A stretch of DNA of 43,440 nucleotides from a virus. The DNA lies in the IMG/VR virus record IMGVR_UViG_3300034196_000088, positions 1 to 43,440 of that record. One strand, 5' to 3'. This document shows positions 7,489-14,088 of the stretch, piece after piece. Within the stretch, counting starts at the first letter, position 1; each line of letters starts with the position of its first letter. Below the pieces are notes generated by a model that was not told where the DNA came from, ran no database searches, and saw only the letters and a program-made list of their open reading frames with translations. Both the position numbers and the translations under genes were made by a program.

Positions 7489-7650
7489 AGTATAGCGCGC
7501 GGGGCGAGATATGACTAGATAGCATCGGATATGTCAGGATAGCATCTTTGATGTACCGTGATACCTGTCAGAATAGGCGGAAAACAATCCTATCCTGACA
7601 TCTTCTGGCCCGATGCCTGACATCAGATTAGGGTATACGCTATCCTGACA
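7489..7650 (-). promoter_or_regulatory. Control region with repeated TGTCAGGATAG operators
   Basis: The 11-mer TGTCAGGATAG occurs at 7532-7542 and, inverted, at 7590-7600 and 7640-7650. A one-mismatch copy is at 7566-7576 (TGTCAGAATAG) and a partial inverted copy near 7615-7622. Unlike its surroundings, the segment is AT-rich. A minus-strand -10 (TATACT at 7494-7489) lies between the array and the excisionase gene. The array probably controls the excisionase/recombinase operon. Confidence 0.6.
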
Positions 7651-7656
7651 CAAGGA

Positions 7657-7681
7657 AACCGCGCCAGATTGTGGCGCGGTT
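7657..7681 (-). terminator. Terminator after the HTH regulator
   Basis: AACCGCGCC / GGCGCGGTT is a perfect 9-bp stem with a seven-base loop, followed on the minus strand by TCCTTG. It closes the leftward operon whose last gene ends at 7710 and sits directly against the operator array. Confidence 0.6.
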
Positions 7682-7709
7682 GTCGGGCGGGCGGCGGCGG
7701 TGGTGGTGG

Positions 7710-8312
7710 CTAGTCCAGGCTGGCCAGCCGCCACTCGTTCGCACGCGACGCCTCACGACGACTCTCGATTTTGCGTTTCTTACGCAGCTGGTTGAGATAA
7801 AACCATGCCCGCTCGGCATCGAAGGCTGCCCGTGTGGCAATGTCGATCGTTGTTCGCCACTCGCCATCCATCGCTGCCAGCACCGCATTTTGGTGCAGCG
7901 GCGGGCGATACCCGCCTAGTCGCTTTTTTCTCGGCGTGAGCCTTCGTGCCTTGTCTACGGTGAGCGGCGGCGCCACCCGGCCCTCGCAGATCAGCTGCGA
8001 GACGCGGGATCGCGACACGCCTATCAGCGCGCCGAACTCATCCTGTGTCAGCTCTACGGCTGGCGCATCGCCCGACAGCAGCCAGTAGTGCGCCGTCCCA
8101 TCGTGGCGCAGGCGCGAGACTCGAAACCCAAGCGCCGAGAGCGCCTTGAGATCGCGGCGAAACCCCCGGCGCGCCGTCTCAGTGTCGGCGTAGTCGCCCG
8201 GCATCGCCGCCGCGATGTCGCCAAATGTGTGCGACCCGCCCTGCGTGAGGAGATCGCGCAGGGCGGCGAGCCTGCGCACGATGTCGTATGGCGCCTGCTC
8301 ACGCTCCGCCAT
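7710..8312 (-). CDS. Two-domain DNA-binding regulator candidate
   Basis: 200 residues. Residues ~8-70 look like a DeoR/WYL-style winged helix (YDIVRRLAALRDLLTQGG ... RRGFRRDLKALSALGFRVSR). Residues ~88-115 contain a second helix-turn-helix (VELTQDEFGALIGVSRSRVS). The C-terminal third is basic (RKKRLGG ... NQLRKKRKIESRREASR). There is no peptidase or oligomerisation domain of the CI type. It is the last gene of the leftward operon and abuts the operator array, so it is a candidate lysogeny or operon regulator. The start overlaps the previous gene by 14 bases, with GGAGG upstream. Confidence 0.65.
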   Translation of the reverse strand: MAEREQAPYDIVRRLAALRDLLTQGGSHTFGDIAAAMPGDYADTETARRGFRRDLKALSALGFRVSRLRHDGTAHYWLLSGDAPAVELTQDEFGALIGVSRSRVSQLICEGRVAPPLTVDKARRLTPRKKRLGGYRPPLHQNAVLAAMDGEWRTTIDIATRAAFDAERAWFYLNQLRKKRKIESRREASRANEWRLASLD

Positions 8313-8538
8313 AGCCCAGATCCTCCAGTAGCTCGCGCTCCTCCGCCGTATCCTCGGCCTCGCTGCGGTCGTAGGCGCGCTGCTCTAGGACTTCCTCGGC
8401 CAGCGATGCGAGGCGGCGGGCGGCGGCGGCGATCTGCGATAGCTCTGCGTCGCTGAGGCGGGCGGCGCGCTCGGTGGACAGCCAGGCGCGCAGCTGGGCA
8501 GCGAGGGCGTCGATCTGCGCGGGCCACCCGATTTCCAT
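8299..8538 (-). CDS. Small acidic helical protein, unknown
   Basis: This frame of 79 residues contains LSDAELSQIAAAARRLASLA followed by a strongly acidic end (SEAEDTAEERELLEDLGYGG). It overlaps the downstream regulator gene. The acidic tail could suit a partner or anti-regulator of the basic DNA-binding protein encoded next, but nothing in the sequence proves this. Confidence 0.55.
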   Translation of the reverse strand: MEIGWPAQIDALAAQLRAWLSTERAARLSDAELSQIAAAARRLASLAEEVLEQRAYDRSEAEDTAEERELLEDLGYGGA

Positions 8539-8540
8539 GA

Positions 8541-8855
8541 TTAGTTTTCCTCTTTGTATACGCGACGATTGATGACGTTGTTGATCGTTGCGTAGCTCAC
8601 GCCATATTCAATGGCGAGTTCGCGATACGTTATGCCACCAGCTGCATATTTTGCGCGTATCTCGCGCGCAATCTCGCTGTTTAGTGCCGAATGTCCCACC
8701 ATGTGCGCCGTCGGCGTATCTGTGTACGCACGATTGTACTCACGATTGTATTCGTGATGCCGCTCATTCTTTCGCTTGGATTTCTTTTTGTGCTCCGCTG
8801 CCGAAGCGGGGTCGCTCCAGTCGATCCCGCTGCGATTTGGCCGTCCTCGTGGCAT
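8541..8855 (-). CDS. Basic HTH protein with NREYNR-type linker
   Basis: The 104-residue protein has a basic His/Lys-rich N-terminal half (HKKKSKRKNERHHEYNREYN). The C-terminal helix-turn-helix is EIRAKYAAGGITYRELAIEY followed by GVSYATINNVINRR, as in the DNA-binding tails of HNH and resolvase-like phage proteins. No nuclease motif is present. The GC content is clearly lower than in the flanking genes, which hints at separate acquisition. GGAGGGGG precedes the start. Probably a sequence-specific DNA-binding protein. Confidence 0.65.
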   Translation of the reverse strand: MPRGRPNRSGIDWSDPASAAEHKKKSKRKNERHHEYNREYNRAYTDTPTAHMVGHSALNSEIAREIRAKYAAGGITYRELAIEYGVSYATINNVINRRVYKEEN

Positions 8856-8860
8856 CGCCG

Positions 8861-9301
8861 CTACCCCCTCCGCACCAGCCCGACGGCGACAAGGCGCTCG
8901 CCGGTCGAGTCGACGTGTCCGACCTCCCAGAACCGCTCCACGGCATCACAGACCGCCAAGCGCTGGCCGAGGTTCCACGCTGAAATCTTCGCCACCAGGG
9001 CCGGGCCGTCAACGTCCCACTTCTCGGCCGTGCCGTCGGGCAGCGAGTCCTCAACCTCGGCCGCCAGCATCTGGGCGGTGGTGAGGTCGATCACCGTCCC
9101 GTTGAGGACATCGACCAGCAGCCCGGCCTGGCCTGCGCTGAGATCGACGCTGGCCAGGGCCAGGGCGAGCATATCGTAGTAGCGGCCGAGATCGCGCACG
9201 GCGAGATCACTGGCGGCGACGTTGGTATCGCCCCCGCGCGCAGCGATCTGCGTGGCGAGCTGAGCGGGGCCAGGGCGAAACTGCACTTTCTCGGCGGGCA
9301 T
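8861..9301 (-). CDS. Hypothetical protein, unknown
   Basis: This 146-residue mixed-composition protein contains DLGRYYDMLALALASVDLSA and VLNGTVIDLTTAQMLAAEVE, with no recognised motif, no membrane segment and no cysteine cluster. GAGGAG stands before the ATG and a strong hairpin terminator lies directly upstream (9316-9351), so it may be partly insulated from the preceding gene. Confidence 0.6.
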   Translation of the reverse strand: MPAEKVQFRPGPAQLATQIAARGGDTNVAASDLAVRDLGRYYDMLALALASVDLSAGQAGLLVDVLNGTVIDLTTAQMLAAEVEDSLPDGTAEKWDVDGPALVAKISAWNLGQRLAVCDAVERFWEVGHVDSTGERLVAVGLVRRG

Positions 9302-9315
9302 GGCGGGCTCCTCAC

Positions 9316-9351
9316 AAAAGGCCAGGCCGGGGCACGGCGCCCCGGCCTGGC
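9316..9351 (-). terminator. Perfect 13-bp terminator hairpin before the 8861-9301 gene
   Basis: GCCAGGCCGGGGC (9321-9333) pairs exactly with 9339-9351 around ACGGC. The minus-strand continuation is TTTTGTGAGGAG, so the T-run passes straight into the Shine-Dalgarno of the next gene. Confidence 0.75.
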
Positions 9352-9358
9352 TGGCGAA

Positions 9359-10414
9359 TCAGAACTGCTTGATCAGGTCGTACTTTCCGAGGTACTGGCG
9401 GATGACCACCGCCTCGGCGCCGTCGCTCTCCCCGCCTCGGCGCTCGACTGGCTCATTGTTTTCGTCAGTCGTGAGCCATACGACTTCGCCGCCGGCGGAG
9501 AGAGCCTCGGCCAGGGCGGCGGCGCCGGGGCAGCTGCGATCGCGCCACGCGGCGTTGTCGCTGAAATCCACGGCGTAGCCGGGGTGCTCCAGCGCCGCGC
9601 GCTCGCTCACGTATTTGCGCTGACAGTCGTAGCCTGCGCCGAAGGCGGCCTTGAGATGATCGCTGCCGTGCGCAGCGATCCATGCCGCCTTGTCGGCCTT
9701 GCGTGCGGCCTTCGCCTGCTCGGCAGCCAGCGCCTCGGCGGATTCCAGCGCCGCAATGTGCGCGCGGGCCTGGGCGCATACCGCCTCGGTGGACGGGCCG
9801 TCGGTGTGGGCGAGCTGCTCTCTGCTCAGCTGGTAGTCGCTGGCGCGCAGGCTCTGCGCGGACGTGGCGGCCAGCACGCGCTCGGCGCGCATGCGGAGCA
9901 CGCCCAGCCTCTCGCCTATGTCGCGGTCGATCACCGCCGCGATCAGGCGGCGGGCCTCATCGGCCAGAGGGCGGCTCGCGAGCGCACTGAACAGCTGCGG
10001 CGTCGTATCGTGCGCCGGGTCGTAGGGCCGCTCCAGCCGCTCGCGCAGGATGTTGATCAGCACCACCAGGCGCTCATCGAGCGCGGCGTCGATCCAGAGA
10101 TTCGCCGCGTCGCGGGCTACGGCGTGCTCGGCGAGCAGGGCGGCGATCTCGGCGGGCGTCGGCGGCACGAGGTAGCGCTCGCTCTCGTAGAGTTTCGAGC
10201 TCAGGCCGTTCGGGAACATGTTCGCGCTGAACGTCGGGACGCGCAGCTCGGGCCGCGCGATCAGCTCGGGGTTCGCCGCCAGTAGCAGCGCGCGGGCCTC
10301 GGCGCTCAGAGACTCGCCATCGATGGCGATGCACTGCCGGGCCGGCACCTCACGCCCGGTTACTAGGAAGGCCCGCTTGCGGGCCTCTGCGGTCAGCTCG
10401 TATACGATTTCCAT
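9359..10414 (-). CDS. Hypothetical protein, 351 residues
   Basis: The start was set at ATG 10414 (MEIVYELTAEARKRAFLVTG) because AAGGAG lies before it, itself preceded by a tight hairpin; the open frame continues upstream without such a site. The protein has an N-terminal alpha/beta-looking part, a long helical middle with alanine-rich coiled coil (ESAEALAAEQAKAARKADKA) and a C-terminal part with two Cys residues (GYDCQRKY, RSCPGAA) ending in IRQYLGKYDLIKQF. I do not recognise the family. It sits in the leftward early operon. Confidence 0.7.
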   Translation of the reverse strand: MEIVYELTAEARKRAFLVTGREVPARQCIAIDGESLSAEARALLLAANPELIARPELRVPTFSANMFPNGLSSKLYESERYLVPPTPAEIAALLAEHAVARDAANLWIDAALDERLVVLINILRERLERPYDPAHDTTPQLFSALASRPLADEARRLIAAVIDRDIGERLGVLRMRAERVLAATSAQSLRASDYQLSREQLAHTDGPSTEAVCAQARAHIAALESAEALAAEQAKAARKADKAAWIAAHGSDHLKAAFGAGYDCQRKYVSERAALEHPGYAVDFSDNAAWRDRSCPGAAALAEALSAGGEVVWLTTDENNEPVERRGGESDGAEAVVIRQYLGKYDLIKQF

Positions 10415-10419
10415 CTCAG

Positions 10420-10445
10420 CTCCTTGCCGCCACTTGGCGGCGATA
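10420..10445 (-). promoter_or_regulatory. Hairpin-plus-SD translation element, copy 1
   Basis: The minus-strand RNA reads GCCGCCAAGTGGCGGC (10441-10426) followed at once by AAGGAG and the start codon. The near-identical element at 42022-42050 precedes an internal GTG in the head protease gene. It probably tunes ribosome access. Confidence 0.5.
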
Positions 10446-10531
10446 CTCCACGCCCACCCCGGCACGCGCCGAGGGCCAGGGACGTAACCCTGGTGGGCGG
10501 CCACGGGCGCCGCCCCGCACGACTGGAGTTA

Positions 10532-10816
10532 TTAGGCGGCGACGCGGCTCAGCGCGGCCTCGGCCTCGGCCACGAGCTGCTCAAACAGCGCGGGGTTCGC
10601 GGTCGCAAGGCCCTTGACGTGCTTGAGCGTGCGGGCGCCGGTGAGGTAGCTGTAGGGCCATGCCTTGCTGGGGGTGCGCAGGCTGCCAGCGTAGCCGTCG
10701 GCGTTCTCCGCGTCGCTCGGGTACCAGCGGCCCTGCTTGTCGAAGTTCCCGCGAGGGTGGACTAGGCGGTCGCGGCGGGCGGCGTACACGGCGTTGATCT
10801 GCTGCTTGGTAAACAT
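10532..10816 (-). CDS. Hypothetical protein, 94 residues
   Basis: It begins MFTKQQINAVYAARR and contains FDKQGRWYPSDAENADGYAG and TLKHVKGLATANPALFEQL. The Trp/Tyr-rich centre and conserved-looking blocks suggest a folded domain, but I cannot name it. It is the first gene after a near-consensus promoter (10887-10915), with a hairpin (10830-10843) and AAAGGA directly in front of the ATG. This suggests high, controlled early expression. Confidence 0.7.
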   Translation of the reverse strand: MFTKQQINAVYAARRDRLVHPRGNFDKQGRWYPSDAENADGYAGSLRTPSKAWPYSYLTGARTLKHVKGLATANPALFEQLVAEAEAALSRVAA

Positions 10817-10829
10817 CGTCTTGTCCTTT

Positions 10830-10843
10830 CCGGCACTTGCCGG
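10830..10843 (-). promoter_or_regulatory. 5' UTR hairpin before the Shine-Dalgarno
   Basis: CCGGCAAGTGCCGG forms a 6-bp stem with an AG loop and is followed immediately by AAAGGA. Its layout and loop resemble the hairpin at 10426-10441. Confidence 0.45.
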
Positions 10844-10877
10844 GGTTCTCGTAAGCTTCGCACTTGCGTTGCTCTTC

Positions 10878-10915
10878 TGTATCCACATTGTATACGATGT
10901 GTATCCACCTGTCAA
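10878..10915 (-). promoter_or_regulatory. Consensus promoter with direct-repeat operator
   Basis: TTGACA (10915-10910), a 17-bp spacer and TACAAT (10892-10887) form a near-perfect sigma-70 promoter on the minus strand. The 9-mer TGTATCCAC (plus strand) occurs at 10878-10886 and 10900-10908, 22 bp apart (about two helical turns). The two copies flank the -10 and lie in the spacer, so a bound repressor would block it. Confidence 0.75.
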
Positions 10916-10941
10916 GGGTTCTATCGTAGAATCACGATGAA

Positions 10942-10968
10942 GCCCCGCGCCGCATCGCGGATCGGGGC
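10942..10968 (-). terminator. Terminator-like hairpin after the 11014-11319 gene
   Basis: GCCCCG / CGGGGC closes an interrupted stem that also pairs CGC with GCG. The minus strand continues TTCATCG. It separates the upstream gene group from the promoter at 10887-10915. Confidence 0.45.
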
Positions 10969-10990
10969 ATCGCCTTGCGCCAGCCGTGGC

Positions 10991-11012
10991 GCGAGTTTGT
11001 CGCGAGTTTGTC
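10991..11012. repeat. Two tandem copies of an 11-mer
   Basis: GCGAGTTTGTC is repeated exactly twice, ending one base before the stop codon of the 11014-11319 gene. Function is unknown; it may be a slippage duplication. Confidence 0.6.
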
Positions 11013-11013
11013 G

Positions 11014-11319
11014 CTAGATTGGCAGCGCCTCCTGCGGCGCCTCCCACCGCAGCGCGACGTAGTGCCAGCCGCTCGGGGCTGCGTAGTCGCGCCGCTCGGC
11101 ATCGTCGGGGACATTGGCGTCCCGGCGGAACGTCGCGATCTCGGTTTCGCCGACGGGGGCGCCCCGCCGGCCGAGGATGATCTGACGGCGCTGGTCCATC
11201 ACCCGCACGCGGATGTCGGCGCCGCCGCGCAGGGCCTTGTAGGCATCGCCGTAGACGCCGCCGCGCTGGCGGGCAGAGGCCTCGGCGAAGAGCGTGGCGA
11301 AGACGCTGCGGAGGGTCAT
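11014..11319 (-). CDS. Hypothetical protein, 101 residues
   Basis: The start was set at ATG 11319 (MTLRSVFATLFAEAS), where it overlaps the stop of the ASCH gene as ATGA. The product has VYGDAYKALRGGADIRVRVM and a C-terminal half with several aromatic residues (GWHYVALRWEAPQ), suggesting a small beta-rich domain. No family was recognised. It is coupled to the ASCH-domain gene, so the two may act together. Confidence 0.6.
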   Translation of the reverse strand: MTLRSVFATLFAEASARQRGGVYGDAYKALRGGADIRVRVMDQRRQIILGRRGAPVGETEIATFRRDANVPDDAERRDYAAPSGWHYVALRWEAPQEALPI

Positions 11320-11885
11320 AGCTGCGCCTGCACCGCCGCCGTCGCGCGCCCGCCCAGCATCCATAGCCCCTGCTTTCCCCGCGCCTCCACCGGCTCGGGG
11401 AGAGCGACGATCTCAGTGAGCCGCCAGATGCGGCGCCCCGGCGTGTAGTCGCCGAACGATAGCTCGGGCTGGGGGACGTTCTCGATCTTCCCGTCGGGCC
11501 AGCGCACGGCGGGCACCTGGCGCAGGCCGTCGTAGCCCCAGCAGGCGCGGCCCACGTCGGCCAGCGTGGCCACGGCGACGATGCGGCCGAGGGGCAGCCG
11601 GGCAACGTCCCACGTCGGGTAGGCGTTGTCCTGTGCATCCCGCCGCTCTTCGTAGAGCGCAGAGTCGAGCGCCGCCCGGAACGGCTCATCGGCGCAGATG
11701 CCCTGAAGGCCGAGCTTCCCGCCCACCGGCCCCAGGTTCTTGCCCTGGTGGACGGCGAAGCGCAGCGGCCCGCGCAGGTTTCGCGGCGCCCAGCTGCGCG
11801 TCTCCCAGTGCTTGCCGAGCGTCGGATGCGTGGCCGCTACGGCGATCAGCGTGCCCCACGGGGCGGTCAGTGTTAGGCCGTACAT
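11316..11885 (-). CDS. ASCH/PUA-like domain protein
   Basis: The 189-residue protein has the ASCH layout. An N-terminal strand MYGLTLTAPWGTLIAV leads to KHWETRSW, like the family's K-x-x-E-x-R region, then RGPLRFAVHQGK, and later LPLGRIVAVATLADVGRA. ASCH proteins are RNA- or modified-nucleoside-binding folds found in many phages. A loop of ~45 residues separates the two halves. It overlaps the upstream NUMOD3 gene by 13 bases. Substrate and partners are unknown. Confidence 0.7.
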   Translation of the reverse strand: MYGLTLTAPWGTLIAVAATHPTLGKHWETRSWAPRNLRGPLRFAVHQGKNLGPVGGKLGLQGICADEPFRAALDSALYEERRDAQDNAYPTWDVARLPLGRIVAVATLADVGRACWGYDGLRQVPAVRWPDGKIENVPQPELSFGDYTPGRRIWRLTEIVALPEPVEARGKQGLWMLGGRATAAVQAQL

Positions 11886-12373
11886 GGCGACTCCTCTGAG
11901 CGTGTTCGACGCGGTCGCCCTTTATTCGCCGCGCTGATTTTAGCGCGCGTCTCTGCTGATTGCGTTCGGCGCGGCCGTCCCGTCATGGCCGCACTGATTT
12001 TGGCGCGGTGCTCTGCCGAGATTGTTCGACCCTTCTGCGCCGCGCTCATTTTGGCGCGCGCCTCTGTCGAGCGAGTTTTGCCTTTATTCGCCGCGCTGAT
12101 TTTAGCGCGGTGCTCTGCTGATAGCGGTCGGCCTAGCTGTTTTGGCCGACCCTTCTGCGCCGCGCTCATTTTGGCGCGCGTCTCTGCCGAGATTGTTCGA
12201 CCCTTATTCGCCGCACTGATTTTGGCGCGCGTCTCTGCCGAGAATGTTCGCCCCGCCATGGTCGCACTGATTTTGGCGCGCGTCTCTGCCGAGATTGTCC
12301 GACCCTTCTGCGCCGCGCTCATTTTGGCGCGCGTCTCTGCTGATCGGATTCTGTGCTTAGCGTCGGGATTCAT
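11873..12373 (-). CDS. Protein made only of NUMOD3 DNA-binding repeats
   Basis: From ATG 12373 (ATGA overlap upstream) the 166-residue product is a short lead (MNPDAKHRIR) followed by eight tandem repeats of the type SAETRAKISAANKGRTI, with small linkers (PKQLGRPL, PRRTQ), then a remnant SEESPCTA. This is the NUMOD3 motif, known from the DNA-contacting tails of GIY-YIG and HNH homing endonucleases. No catalytic domain is present in this gene or coupled to it. A stand-alone multi-repeat DNA-binding protein is the best reading: a remnant of a homing enzyme, a DNA-coating protein or a regulator. Confidence 0.75.
   Translation of the reverse strand: MNPDAKHRIRSAETRAKMSAAQKGRTISAETRAKISATMAGRTFSAETRAKISAANKGRTISAETRAKMSAAQKGRPKQLGRPLSAEHRAKISAANKGKTRSTEARAKMSAAQKGRTISAEHRAKISAAMTGRPRRTQSAETRAKISAANKGRPRRTRSEESPCTA
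11900..12345. repeat. 48-bp tandem coding repeats (NUMOD3 array)
   Basis: The plus strand shows the recurring block ATTTTGGCGCGCGTCTCTGC, with variants, every 48 bp or a little more. These are the DNA copies of the eight protein repeats. Near-identity between some copies implies recent duplication or recombination. Confidence 0.75.
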
Positions 12374-12723
12374 GCCGCCGCCTCCCCCGGCCACTCGTAG
12401 GCCAGGAACTCAGCGACTTCCTCGGCGGTCTGCGCCGGCGCGTCGATCACCCAGCCTTCAGGGATGTCGGCGGCCGGCGCCGGCGCCCCAGCCCGCCGCG
12501 CATCCACAGCGGCGCACAGGGCGTCGAGGGATTCGTCGATAGCGTCAGCAGAGATCGCCTCTTCGGTCTCGCATGCGGCGCGCTGATGCCATGCGCAGGC
12601 GCTATAGATATCCTCGGCGGCGGCGATGACCGGGGCGGCGGCGGCGATCTCGGTGCGCAGGGCGTCGATCTCGGCGCGGGCGGCGGCGAGTCTGCTGCGC
12701 AGGCGCTGCTTTGACATAGACAT
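12370..12723 (-). CDS. Small coiled-coil protein, unknown
   Basis: The start was set at ATG 12723 (MSMSKQRLRSRLAAARAEID), with AAGGAG seven bases upstream. Residues ~5-45 are a heptad-like helix. The rest is acidic and contains ACAWHQRAACETEEAI and a C-terminal EEVAEFLAYEWPGE. It is coupled to the NUMOD3-repeat gene by ATGA and may pair with it. No known family was recognised. Confidence 0.6.
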   Translation of the reverse strand: MSMSKQRLRSRLAAARAEIDALRTEIAAAAPVIAAAEDIYSACAWHQRAACETEEAISADAIDESLDALCAAVDARRAGAPAPAADIPEGWVIDAPAQTAEEVAEFLAYEWPGEAAA

Positions 12724-12750
12724 CAGCGATCTCCTTGTTGCTACGGCGAC

Positions 12751-12775
12751 GCCCCCGGCCACAGCGACCGGGGGC
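12751..12775 (-). other. Intergenic hairpin before the 12370-12723 gene
   Basis: GCCCCCGGCC and GACCGGGGGC pair over ten positions (one G-U or C-A pair depending on strand) around ACAGC. It lies between a stop codon and the next Shine-Dalgarno and has no T-run, so it is either a processing/stability element or a weak terminator. Confidence 0.45.
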
Positions 12776-12787
12776 AGGGCGGGCGGG

Positions 12788-13708
12788 CTACGGCGTGCGG
12801 CGCCGGTGCTGCGGGACGCCGCTGGCCATGGCCTCATCGGCGGTCTGGCGGCGCTGCGGCGCGTCGATCATCGGCGCCGGCTCGGGCTGCGGCGCGAACG
12901 ACGCCGGCTCGGGATCGTCGGGCGGCGGCGGGGTGCGGTCGCTGGACTCGTCGGCGTCGGCATACTCGGCGGCCCACGCCTGCGTGGCGCCCCACGCCTG
13001 CTCTGCGGCGCTGTGGACACCGTCCGGCCGCCAGACGGTGCGCAGGTAGGCGGCGTCGATCTCGGCGGGGTGCAGGCTCTTGAAGGGCACGACCGTCGCC
13101 GTGTCGCCCTTGCCCCACTCCTGCTCTTCGGCGGGGCCGAGGGGCAGCGCGACTTCGTGGAAGGTCACCAGGGCCGGGTGCTTTGCCCGGTCAATCAGCG
13201 AGTCCGCGGACTCCAGCACCCGTGCGTGATCGATGAGGGCGCCCAGCAGGACGCCGGTCATCCGTGATCGCACCGACAGCTGAACCAGGGGCAGCTCGGC
13301 GCCGATATCGAGGTACCCGCGCACCGCCATCTTGGAGCGCTCATTGGCGCCCCAGCGCAGGCCAATGCCGGCCTCGGCGGTCAGCTGCGCGTTGCGCCCG
13401 GCCAGCGATGCCGCCACCGTCGGCGCGACAGGGCCGCTGGTGACCACGTAGAGCCGCACCGACTCGCCGATGAACCAGTGTCGCACGATCTCGGCGCCGC
13501 CGCTGCGCTGGTGCTTGATCTCGATCTGCGCCGTCTTGGCGTCGAACATCGCCCGGTCGAAGTCCTCATCCCTGCCCACTTCGACGTGAAACCCGACAAG
13601 CGGGGCGAAGCGCCCGCTGCCGAGGGTCTGGCGGGCGACGCTCTTGCCATTGGCGTATTGGAGCGTGGCGGCGTCCTGGACTGCCTGTACCTTGTTCCTG
13701 CCGATCAT
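12788..13708 (-). CDS. Hypothetical early protein, 306 residues
   Basis: The start was set at ATG 13708 (MIGRNKVQAVQDAATLQYAN), with AAAGG upstream. Residues ~30-215 look like one folded domain, rich in beta strand, with blocks FAPLVGFHVEVGRDEDFDRA, QIEIKHQRSGG and MAVRGYLDIGAELPLVQLSV. The C-terminal ~90 residues are proline-rich and acidic, probably disordered (RTPPPPDDPEPASFAPQ). A folded domain plus acidic disordered tail is a shape seen in single-strand DNA-binding and recombination proteins, but no motif proves this. It lies in the middle of the leftward early operon. Confidence 0.65.
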   Translation of the reverse strand: MIGRNKVQAVQDAATLQYANGKSVARQTLGSGRFAPLVGFHVEVGRDEDFDRAMFDAKTAQIEIKHQRSGGAEIVRHWFIGESVRLYVVTSGPVAPTVAASLAGRNAQLTAEAGIGLRWGANERSKMAVRGYLDIGAELPLVQLSVRSRMTGVLLGALIDHARVLESADSLIDRAKHPALVTFHEVALPLGPAEEQEWGKGDTATVVPFKSLHPAEIDAAYLRTVWRPDGVHSAAEQAWGATQAWAAEYADADESSDRTPPPPDDPEPASFAPQPEPAPMIDAPQRRQTADEAMASGVPQHRRRTP

Positions 13709-13908
13709 CTCAGTGCCTTTCGTTGCGTTGCGTTGCGGTTCGTGGCGCCGTTCGTGCGGCCGGCGCCTGCCGGCTATTCGGGTGTGGTGGTGGTGGTGGT
13801 AGCAGGGCGGCCGCCCGTGGGCGGTGCCTCGGCCTGTCGAGTGTCGGTGGGTCTCGACTGGGGCGGGTTGGTGCCCTGGCCCGCGCTCCCTGGCCCGTGG
13901 CGTGTCGT

Positions 13909-14088
13909 CTAGCCCTTCGGCGGCGGGTTGCGGGCCAGCCACGCCTGCCCGCGTGCGATCCGCTCCTCTACATCGCGTCGATCCTGGCCTGTGAGCGTCG
14001 CCAGCAGCCGGGCGAAGGCCCCCGGCGTCTGCTTGGCATGCTGAGCCAGCGCCGCATCGTTGCGGGCCTGGTGGTCATCGCCGCTCAC
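13909..14088 (-). CDS. Small protein, unknown (GTG start)
   Basis: An overlooked 59-codon frame starts at GTG 14088, overlapping the previous stop as GTGA. The product, beginning MSGDDHQARNDAALAQHAKQ, is a charged helical protein with LLATLTGQDRRDVEERIARG and a NPPPKG end. Coupling and codon use support it. Function is unknown. The 200 bases between it and the next gene hold a GTG-trinucleotide run (~13779-13801) and no convincing frame or promoter. Confidence 0.5.
   Translation of the reverse strand: MSGDDHQARNDAALAQHAKQTPGAFARLLATLTGQDRRDVEERIARGQAWLARNPPPKG

Noticed and set aside
11316-11689. Minus-strand 385-residue frame spanning 10532-11689 as one protein
   Set aside because: Its upper part is an out-of-frame shadow of the ASCH gene and crosses a promoter and terminator; only the part from ATG 10816 has a ribosome site.
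11900-12345. CRISPR array, because of regularly spaced repeats
   Set aside because: The 48-bp repeats are continuous coding sequence for NUMOD3 motifs without unique spacers, and no cas gene is present.
13779-13801. GTG-trinucleotide run as a promoter or microsatellite switch
   Set aside because: It lies in a gene-free stretch without promoter elements or an in-frame gene to switch.
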